Part shown: one piece after another, positions 1-5,727 of the stretch
Numbering within the stretch: position 1 is the first letter of the stretch
Layout of the letters: each line of letters starts with the position of its first letter
From: an uncultured Opitutia bacterium
GTDB lineage: Bacteria; Verrucomicrobiota; Verrucomicrobiia; Opitutales; JABJCN01
NCBI GenBank assembly: GCA_913046175.1
Contig: CAJWSN010000009.1
Span: 1 to 18,493 of the forward strand
DNA: 18,493 nt
Reading direction: 5' to 3'
The notes under the pieces: model-generated
What the model saw: only the letters and a program-made list of their open reading frames with translations
Told to the model about the DNA's origin: nothing
Database searches by the model: none
Translations under genes and position numbers: made by a program

Positions 1-1
1 G

Positions 2-385
2 GCGGTTCCAATCGATCCGATCGTCAACCACAACGGGCAAGAGTTGTTTGAGGCGATAGGAAACATCACACGTGAGCGGCGTGTGGCAGAGATCGTCGTT
101 GGTTACCCGCTGCACATGGATGGTAAAGCAGGACGACGCACCCAGGAGGTGGATGAATTTGTAAACGGACTAAAAAAGAGGCTTGGTCTTCCGGTTCACA
201 AGTTTGACGAGCGTTTGTCCACATCAAGGGTCAAGGCCGATTTCCGTGCCTTTGGGAAGAAAACATCAAGGAAATCGGGCCAGATCGATTCCGGGGCGGC
301 AACCCTTATCCTGCAGGATTTTCTGGAACAGCGTGAATGGGCCTCCGGCAGCCCGGGCCCTGTAGATTATGAAGAGGAAACCTGA
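2..385 (+). CDS. ruvX: RuvX/YqgF family protein, 5'-truncated by the window edge
   Basis: This is the C-terminal part of a RuvX/YqgF (RNase H-like fold) protein, a family linked to 16S rRNA 5'-end processing and Holliday-junction resolution. The frame is open to the left edge, so the N-terminal part with the usual D-x-G-x-x-R-x-G active-site motif lies outside the window. Visible family blocks are VVGYPLHMDG, the Phe-x-x-x-Leu helix, and PVHKFDERLST, which carries the conserved Asp-Glu-Arg-Leu near the active site. A further active-site Asp is probably the one in the later QIDSGAATLIL block (family usually DxxAAxxIL). A TTG at 44 could be read as a start but would cut into the fold, so I treat the gene as partial. 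It overlaps the start of truA by 17 bases, which suggests translational coupling. The short acidic tail (VDYEEET) is not conserved. Confidence 0.9.
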   Translation, partial: AVPIDPIVNHNGQELFEAIGNITRERRVAEIVVGYPLHMDGKAGRRTQEVDEFVNGLKKRLGLPVHKFDERLSTSRVKADFRAFGKKTSRKSGQIDSGAATLILQDFLEQREWASGSPGPVDYEEET

Positions 386-1133
386 ATCCGCTCAAGCCAG
401 CCGCTGGAAAGGAATTTGTGCCTATGACGGGACGGGGTTTGAGGGATGGCAAAGCCAGCCCGGTGGAAACACGATTCAAGATATCCTGGAGTCCCGGCTT
501 GCGGAGATTCTAAAGGGCCCCCTTCGAATCCATGGGAGTGCGCGTACGGACTCCGGTGTACACGCCAAGCATCAGGTTTTCCATTTTGACGCAGCGTGGA
601 GCCATCCACCCGACGCTTTTTATCGTGCGCTCAGGAGTGAACTGCCGATCGGGATACAGCTCAAGAGCCTTCGTCGGGTGCCCGGTGGATTTCACGCCCT
701 TCACTCAGCCACGGGAAAGCGCTACATTTACCGTGCCTGCGAGGGGCAGGCAAACCCATTCGAGACACGTTATTGCTGGTCCTTGAACTGCGGCCCGCTA
801 AATGTAGATGACATGCGGTTTGCCGCGGAATTACTGCTCGGCATCCATGACTTCACGGCCTTTTCCGCGACGGGCAGCAGCCCGGATGAAAACCCTGTAA
901 AGGATTTGAGGCAACTTGAGATTCGCAAGCGTGGACGCCGGCTTGACTTTGTCGTGGATGGCAGCGGTTTCCTGTACAGGATGGTTCGTCGCCTTGTGGG
1001 CACCCTCTACAATGTGGGTCTGGGGAGGGTGGCCCCTGATGAAATGAAGTATCTTCTTGAAAACCGCAAGCGAGTGCAGGTAATTTACACAGCTCCTGCT
1101 TGTGGATTATGCTTGGAGAAGGTATTTTATTAA
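369..1133 (+). CDS. truA: tRNA pseudouridine(38-40) synthase TruA
   Basis: TruA converts uridine to pseudouridine at positions 38, 39 and 40 in the anticodon arm of many tRNAs. The 254-residue length is normal for the family. Near the N-terminus the protein shows the family block YDGTGFEGWQSQ (residues 19-30). The catalytic motif is SARTDSGVHA (57-66), in which Asp61 is the expected nucleophile; the usual Gly before the Arg is Ala here, a tolerated variation. The C-terminal block FLYRMVRRLVGTLYNVGLGR is also typical. The ATG at 369 lies inside the end of ruvX, and the 3' end overlaps the possible comF start, so the genes are very likely cotranscribed. The first 12 or so residues before the core fold are basic and variable. 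The identification is secure. Confidence 0.96.
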   Translation: MKRKPESAQASRWKGICAYDGTGFEGWQSQPGGNTIQDILESRLAEILKGPLRIHGSARTDSGVHAKHQVFHFDAAWSHPPDAFYRALRSELPIGIQLKSLRRVPGGFHALHSATGKRYIYRACEGQANPFETRYCWSLNCGPLNVDDMRFAAELLLGIHDFTAFSATGSSPDENPVKDLRQLEIRKRGRRLDFVVDGSGFLYRMVRRLVGTLYNVGLGRVAPDEMKYLLENRKRVQVIYTAPACGLCLEKVFY

Positions 1134-1882
1134 AATTTAATAACACAATCCTGCAGTCGATTTTGCGACTGGGCCATGGGTTTCTTGATCTGCTCTATCC
1201 CCAGGACTGTTTAACTTGCGGGTGCATGATTCCTGATGACGGTGAACTGCGGCATCTTTGCCCATCCTGTTTTCTCGAGGTGGAACTCTTCCGGTCGCCC
1301 TGTTGTTATTTATGCGGGATTCCATATCAGGGCATGGTTTCAGGTCCTCGGGCCTGTCCCAATTGCCTTGAGCTCAAGCCAAGTTACAATGAGGGAAAGA
1401 CAGTGTTTCATTTACACGGTCCAATGCGGGCCTTGATCCATTCCTTGAAATACGAAAAAGGTACATTTGCACTGGTGGATTTGGTTGCCGTGGTGTTGAT
1501 GTCTCCTGGGCTCCAGGAATATTTGACCGGTGCGACGCTTGTGCCCGTACCGTTGCATCCATGGCGTCACCTGCAGCGCTCATACAACCAGAGTGAGTTG
1601 CTGGCCAGGATGCTTTCACGGCTGGTTCCGGGTACACGTGTGGAAAATCTTCTCCGTCGGGTGCGCTGGACAGGGAGCCAAACCCGTCTTTCCCGACAAC
1701 AACGAAGGGAAAACCTGCGGGATGCATTTGCCCTGCGAAAAGAAACGACCATTGACCCCCATAACCGCTACGTGGTCCTGGACGATGTCTTCACCACTGG
1801 GGCAACCCTCAACGCCTGTGCCTTGGTACTTCGGGATGCCGGGGCAGTGAATCTTGACATGGTGGCGCTTGGGCATGGATAA
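1100..1882 (+). CDS. comF: ComF family phosphoribosyltransferase-like protein
   Basis: The protein belongs to the ComF/GntX family: an N-terminal zinc-binding region followed by a type I phosphoribosyltransferase fold. Members are needed for DNA uptake in naturally competent bacteria, but many are kept in species not known to be competent and their substrate is unclear. Cysteine pairs are visible at C37-x2-C40 and C54-x2-C57, with further cysteines in SPCCYLCG and CPNC. The block LVPVPLHPWRHLQRSYNQSE is typical of ComF. The PRPP-binding motif is VVLDDVFTTGAT (about residues 225-236), with both acidic residues present. The start is uncertain: TTG 1100 and ATG 1109 both overlap truA, and a later start is possible. 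It ends 14 bases before accD. Nothing in the window shows competence directly. Confidence 0.88.
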   Translation: MWIMLGEGILLKFNNTILQSILRLGHGFLDLLYPQDCLTCGCMIPDDGELRHLCPSCFLEVELFRSPCCYLCGIPYQGMVSGPRACPNCLELKPSYNEGKTVFHLHGPMRALIHSLKYEKGTFALVDLVAVVLMSPGLQEYLTGATLVPVPLHPWRHLQRSYNQSELLARMLSRLVPGTRVENLLRRVRWTGSQTRLSRQQRRENLRDAFALRKETTIDPHNRYVVLDDVFTTGATLNACALVLRDAGAVNLDMVALGHG

Positions 1883-1896
1883 TCTACAGTCATAAG

Positions 1897-2826
1897 ATGG
1901 CGCTTTTTGGAAAAAAATATTCCATTGTCCAAGTCAAGGAACGGGACCGCGTACCGGAAGGATTTTATGTCAAGGATCCTACGAGTAAACAGATCGTTTA
2001 TTCCAAGGAACTGGAACAGAACCTGATGGTCGTGCCGGAAAGCGGTTATCATTTCCCGCTTCCCGGGCCCGATCGGATAGAATCCCTTATGGATGAGGGC
2101 TCCTTCAGGGAACTTGATGCGGACATGAAATCCATGGACCCGCTCGACTTTAGCGGAGTGGCGTCGTACAAGGACAAGTTGGCATCACACAGCAAGAAAA
2201 CAGGGCTCAAGGATTCGGTCATGCGTGGCATCGGGGATATGGGGGGAATAACAGTTGCCATCGCAGTCATGGATTTTCGATTTCTTGGGGCCAGTATGGG
2301 ATCAGTTGCTGGCGAAAAAATCACCCGGACGATTGAATATGGCGTGGAGAACGATGTGCCGGTCATCATCGTTTGCGCCTCCGGTGGTGCCCGTATGTAT
2401 GAAGGCATCCTGAGCCTCATGCAGATGGCAAAAACTAGCGCCGCACTCGGTCGTTTGGGACAAAAGCGAATTCCATATATTGCCGTTTTGACGAATCCCA
2501 CCATGGCTGGCGTTATGGCAAGCTTTGCCTCCCTTGGGGATCTCATCCTTGCTGAACCAGGGGCGCTTATCGGGTTTGCCGGGGCACGTGTGATCAAGGA
2601 AACCACACAGCAGGATTTGCCAGAGGGGTTCCAGACTGCGGAATTTCTTCTGGATCGGGGCTTGATCGACCAGATCGTGGAACGCAAGGACCTGCGTGAC
2701 CGGCTGATCTACTTTCTGGATTGTTTTGGTTTCAACAAGGCCCCAAAGAAGCAGAAACCCAAGACGACCGTCCGAAAGCGGCGTGTGAGAAAGGCCCCGG
2801 CCAAGAAGAAAAGGAAATCCTCCTAG
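1897..2826 (+). CDS. accD: Acetyl-CoA carboxylase carboxyltransferase beta subunit, zinc-ribbon cysteines lost
   Basis: AccD is the beta subunit of the carboxyltransferase half of acetyl-CoA carboxylase. With AccA it moves CO2 from biotin to acetyl-CoA in the first step of fatty-acid synthesis. The crotonase-like core is well kept: SGGARMYEGILSLMQMAKTS, then TNPTMAGVMASFASLGD, then AEPGALIGFAGARVI and LPEGFQTAEFLLDRGLID. The N-terminal zinc ribbon is odd. The backbone motif is recognisable (FYVKDPTSKQIVYSKELEQN, then LMVVPESGYH), but the four positions that are Cys in E. coli AccD (27, 30, 46, 49) are Asp27, Ser30, Val46 and Ser49. The C-terminus is also odd: 15 of the last 28 residues are Lys or Arg. 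The reading frame is intact and the core is conserved, so it is not a pseudogene. It is the last gene of the ruvX-truA-comF-accD run; accA is not in the window. Confidence 0.95.
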   Translation: MALFGKKYSIVQVKERDRVPEGFYVKDPTSKQIVYSKELEQNLMVVPESGYHFPLPGPDRIESLMDEGSFRELDADMKSMDPLDFSGVASYKDKLASHSKKTGLKDSVMRGIGDMGGITVAIAVMDFRFLGASMGSVAGEKITRTIEYGVENDVPVIIVCASGGARMYEGILSLMQMAKTSAALGRLGQKRIPYIAVLTNPTMAGVMASFASLGDLILAEPGALIGFAGARVIKETTQQDLPEGFQTAEFLLDRGLIDQIVERKDLRDRLIYFLDCFGFNKAPKKQKPKTTVRKRRVRKAPAKKKRKSS

Positions 2827-2861
2827 CCTCTGCGCAGTTCCATGGACGCGACCATCAAGGG

Positions 2862-3311
2862 TCAGTCAATCCTGCCCTCGTCGATTTCAATCATGTCTGC
2901 GAATGAGATCAACTCATCTCGATCCTCTATCCCCATCTTCCGCTTGGTGTCCATCAGGGATTCACGGCCCATCTCACTCATGCCCATCTGCACGAGTTTG
3001 CGGTTCCAGACATGGACGCGCAGGTCATCGGGGAAAAGCTTTATCAACTGACGATTGACCTCCTCCACGTCCGCGTTGTCCCGGACGATCCCAATGACCT
3101 CCTCCGGGTCGACCCCGAGGTGCAGGCAAAGGAAGCCGTCAAACCCCTTCGTGAAATTGCGCTGGTAACTCTTCGGAAGCTTGCCATCCAGATGCTTGCG
3201 AATCTTGGCAAGAAAGCGGGGGAGGTGCAGAAGCCCGCACTTGTGAGGCATGTAGGGGGAGGGTAGATCACGAAGGATGGCTCCGGTTGGGCTGGGATCA
3301 GATTCATTCAT
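2862..3311 (-). CDS. DUF5069-like protein of unknown function
   Basis: This small cytoplasmic protein of 149 residues has no signal peptide and no membrane segment. The first two thirds, from LPSPYMPHKCGLLHLPRFLAK through KGFDGFLCLHLGVDPEEVIGIV, resembles the DUF5069 family as I remember it: an R/L-S-P segment, a LPR-x-L-x-K helix, then a F-L-x-x-x-G-x-D block. That family is frequent in Verrucomicrobia and Planctomycetes and has no assigned function. The last third (about residues 85-149) is charged and predicted helical, with a run rich in Met, Arg and Lys followed by an acidic tail. The gene converges on accD with only 35 bases between the stops and diverges from the ABC exporter. Family assignment is from pattern memory only. 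Confidence 0.72.
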   Translation of the reverse strand: MNESDPSPTGAILRDLPSPYMPHKCGLLHLPRFLAKIRKHLDGKLPKSYQRNFTKGFDGFLCLHLGVDPEEVIGIVRDNADVEEVNRQLIKLFPDDLRVHVWNRKLVQMGMSEMGRESLMDTKRKMGIEDRDELISFADMIEIDEGRID

Positions 3312-3500
3312 GGCTATTGGAAAAGATGTGGGCTCTTCATTCGTGAAGACTGACGACCTGTTCCTGTTGAGGAAAATCCCGATTGCCGATTGAAAGATTC
3401 TGCACGTAACTCAAAAGTCCAGGCCTTTATGGGTTTGCCTTTGTGTGGGAGGCATTCATTGAAGCAACCTCAAAAGTTCTCACGACGCAACCCTGACAAC
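3312..3500. promoter_or_regulatory. Divergent leader region with a small perfect hairpin
   Basis: These 189 bases separate the divergent DUF5069 and ABC exporter genes and should hold promoters for both. I see no confident -35/-10 pair. A perfect inverted repeat TCTTCA-TTCG-TGAAGA lies at 3334-3349, close to the DUF5069 start; as RNA on the + strand it would form a six-base-pair stem with a UUCG loop. The sequence CTCAAAAGT occurs twice (near 3410 and 3468). An in-frame TTG at 3390 would extend the exporter by 37 residues, but that stretch has no family resemblance. Confidence 0.35.
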
Positions 3501-5270
3501 ATGAAAACCATCTGGCGAGTTTCCGGCTATCTTTTCAAGTACAAGGGCTTGTTCTACCTTACTATTGCGTTGGCGGCGTGTATGACGTTGCTGTCGATAT
3601 TCGTGCCGCAAGTGATCCGCCATGTCATTGACAACCTGGTGACTGAGGGCGCGGAAGGAAGTGCGGCGAAAGTCAACCTCCTGACCCTTGGCTGGGGGAT
3701 GCTGGCCATTGCGTTGGCCTACCTCCTGTGCGAGGTTTTCAATGGGTTGCGTATCCTTGTTAACAATACTGTGGAGCAAAAGGTTCTGCTTGATCTTCGA
3801 CGGGACCTCCACTCCAAGCTCCTTGACCTTCCGGTCTCCTTTTACGACCGACGAAAAAGTGGGGATGTGGCTTCTCGGGTCATAGAGGATGTGGCCAGTG
3901 TTGAACGAGCTATCCTCGACGGCACAGAGCAGGGGGTCATTGCCCTGCTCACCATCCTTGGTATCTTTGTGGTTATGTTTTCCCAGGAGCCGCTTATGGG
4001 TACGGTGGTCTTTTTGCCATTGCCCATTCTCTTTATCCTGGGCCGACGGTATTTCAAGGCACGGCAAAAGAACTGGCGTGACGTGCGGGATGCGACAGGC
4101 CTTCTTAACAGTCACCTTATTGAAGATATTCAAGGGAACCGCCTGATCCATGCATTTGCCCTGCGGAAGCGTGAGAAACAACGCTTCCACGAAAAGAGCG
4201 AGACCCTTCGGCAGAAGACTCTTAAGGCCATGTTCCAGTGGGCGCGCCACAGTCCCATAACCAACTTTGTAACGAATCTCGGCTATGTCGGTGTTGTCGG
4301 CGTTGGGGCGTATCTGTTGGCAACTGGCAAGCAGGGCTTCACCCTTGGGGAGTTTTTTGCCTTCCTCTTTTACTCTCCCATGTTCTATCAGGAGGTTCGT
4401 CAGCTCAACAGCCTCAACAACATGATTAGTGAGGGCAAGGCCTCCGGAGACCGTGTCTTCGAGATTCTCGACCATCCCATCACCATCGAAAACGCACCTG
4501 CTGCAGTGGGTTTTCCTACTGGAGACATTTGCGTCGAGTTTAAAGACGTCAGCTTTCAGTATCCCGATCGAGCTCCGGTTGTAGAGAGTTTGGACCTTAC
4601 CCTTCAACCCGGTACTGTAACAGCCCTTGTCGGGCATACCGGTGCAGGCAAAAGCACAATTGCCAACCTCATCCTCCGTTTTTACGATGTGGGTGCGGGC
4701 GCAGTCACCCTCAACGGGACTGATGTTCGGCAGGTTGATCTCCAGGAACTTCGCTCGCATATTGGAAGTGTTCCGCAGGAACCCTTCCTGTTTGACACGA
4801 CCATCTCTGAAAATTTGCGTTTTGGAAAGAAAGCCGCCAGCGACGACGAACTTATCAGTGCACTTCGTTTCGCTCGGGCCTGGGATTTTGTGGAGCGTCT
4901 TCCACAGGGTATGGACACCCTTATTGGGGAACGTGGAATTCGCCTTAGCATGGGCGAAAAGCAACGCCTCACCATTGCCCGGGTTTTTCTTCGCGATCCA
5001 CCGGTGCTTATACTGGATGAAGCCACCTCCAGTGTGGACAGCATTACGGAGCGGCAAATTCAGGCCGCCTTGCGGGAGCTTTTCCGGAACCGGACGACCC
5101 TTGTGATTGCGCACCGACTTTCAACCGTGCGGGATGCAGACCGTATCGTGGTCCTCGGGGGAGGGAAGATTCTGGAGCAGGGAGGTCATGAAAAACTACT
5201 GGAGAGGGAGGGGCCTTATACGAAGCTTTGGCGACACCAGCAGGATGTTATTCCGGAAGAGGTCCAGTAA
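3501..5270 (+). CDS. MsbA-like ABC exporter, fused permease and ATPase
   Basis: This half-transporter combines a six-helix exporter domain with a nucleotide-binding domain and should work as a homodimer in the inner membrane, exporting a lipid, drug or peptide. From ATG 3501 it has 589 residues, normal for the family. Membrane segments lie roughly at 17-37, 58-80, 142-185 (two helices) and 255-300 (two helices). The ATPase has Walker A GHTGAGKST (378-386), the signature LSMGE (482-486) where LSGGQ is usual, Walker B VLILDE (502-507) with the catalytic Glu507, and the switch His538 in AHRLST. A longer frame reaches back to TTG 3390, but the ATG at 3501 begins the normal first helix region. The exporter stands alone with no adaptor gene, so the substrate cannot be named. 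MsbA proper (lipid A flippase) is one possibility. Confidence 0.9.
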   Translation: MKTIWRVSGYLFKYKGLFYLTIALAACMTLLSIFVPQVIRHVIDNLVTEGAEGSAAKVNLLTLGWGMLAIALAYLLCEVFNGLRILVNNTVEQKVLLDLRRDLHSKLLDLPVSFYDRRKSGDVASRVIEDVASVERAILDGTEQGVIALLTILGIFVVMFSQEPLMGTVVFLPLPILFILGRRYFKARQKNWRDVRDATGLLNSHLIEDIQGNRLIHAFALRKREKQRFHEKSETLRQKTLKAMFQWARHSPITNFVTNLGYVGVVGVGAYLLATGKQGFTLGEFFAFLFYSPMFYQEVRQLNSLNNMISEGKASGDRVFEILDHPITIENAPAAVGFPTGDICVEFKDVSFQYPDRAPVVESLDLTLQPGTVTALVGHTGAGKSTIANLILRFYDVGAGAVTLNGTDVRQVDLQELRSHIGSVPQEPFLFDTTISENLRFGKKAASDDELISALRFARAWDFVERLPQGMDTLIGERGIRLSMGEKQRLTIARVFLRDPPVLILDEATSSVDSITERQIQAALRELFRNRTTLVIAHRLSTVRDADRIVVLGGGKILEQGGHEKLLEREGPYTKLWRHQQDVIPEEVQ

Positions 5271-5343
5271 TTTTTCATCGCTGGATTCAAAAAAGCAGAA
5301 GGCCAGATTCTCGCGGGGCTCTGCCAGATTTCCAACCCTGCAC

Positions 5344-5372
5344 TTGACGAATTCTTAAAAGAATCCCATAAG
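5344..5372 (+). promoter_or_regulatory. Candidate promoter of the HPr gene
   Basis: TTGACG (5344-5349, five of six to the -35 consensus) is followed after 17 bases by CATAAG (5367-5372, four of six to the -10). This would start transcription about 25 bases ahead of the HPr ATG. A perfect inverted repeat ATTCTT-AA-AAGAAT (5351-5364) sits in the spacer and could be an operator. The region is AT-rich, so part of the match may be chance. Confidence 0.45.
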
Positions 5373-5403
5373 GGGAAACAACTTCACCCATTTTCCTAAC
5401 TAT

Positions 5404-5703
5404 ATGCCAGAAACAGACCAGACGGGTGCCTCGTCCAAGATGACCAAGTCATTGACGGTCAAGAACGATATGGGTATTCACGCTCGTCCGGCGGCAATGA
5501 TTGTTCGGATTGCCAATCGGTTCAGGTCTGATATATACGTAGAAAAAGACGACGAGGTGGTTGATGGCAAAAGTATCATGGGCTTGATGATGTTGGCGGC
5601 GGGCAATGGCTCAGTCCTGCACTTTACGGCGGAAGGTGAGGATTGCGAGGCAGTCCTGGCAGAGCTTGAGGCTCTTTTTGAAAGTGGCTTCGCCGAAAAC
5701 TAG
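5404..5703 (+). CDS. ptsH: HPr family phosphocarrier protein
   Basis: HPr is the small phosphocarrier of the phosphotransferase system; it takes phosphate from enzyme I on a histidine and can be regulated by serine phosphorylation. The histidine site is MGIHARPAA with His26. The regulatory site is DGKSIMGLMMLAAGNGS with Ser57. The 31-residue spacing between them is exactly that of His15 and Ser46 in standard HPr. The ATG at 5404 adds about 12 residues (PETDQTGASS and so on) before a second ATG at 5440. Starting at 5440 gives a canonical-length 87-residue protein, so either start is possible. The serine motif IMGLMMLAAGNGS matches HPr that are targets of HPr kinase, and hprK lies at 14019. No enzyme I or sugar permease gene is in the window, so the role may be regulatory rather than sugar uptake. 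Confidence 0.93.
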   Translation: MPETDQTGASSKMTKSLTVKNDMGIHARPAAMIVRIANRFRSDIYVEKDDEVVDGKSIMGLMMLAAGNGSVLHFTAEGEDCEAVLAELEALFESGFAEN

Positions 5704-5727
5704 GGGGGCGTTGAGCCTGACCCCTGA
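5702..5727. terminator. Possible short terminator between convergent HPr and RND genes
   Basis: The 24-base gap between two convergent stop codons contains AGGGG (5702-5706) and CCCCT (5721-5725), which can form a five-base-pair GC-rich stem around a loop of about 14 bases. On the minus strand the stem is followed by AGTTTTC, a weak T run. It overlaps the HPr stop codon. It is short and imperfect, so this is a tentative bidirectional terminator. Confidence 0.3.

Noticed and set aside
2049..2687. A 212-codon minus-strand frame opposite accD
   Set aside because: It lies fully inside the conserved accD core and its translation is Ser/Pro/Arg-rich with no family features.
3390..3500. TTG-started N-terminal extension of the ABC exporter
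   Set aside because: The extra 37 residues do not resemble exporter N-termini; the ATG at 3501 directly precedes the expected first helix region.
3480..5114. A 544-codon open frame on the minus strand opposite the ABC exporter
   Set aside because: The opposite strand encodes a complete ABC exporter with all motifs; the antisense translation has no recognisable domains. Treated as a shadow frame.
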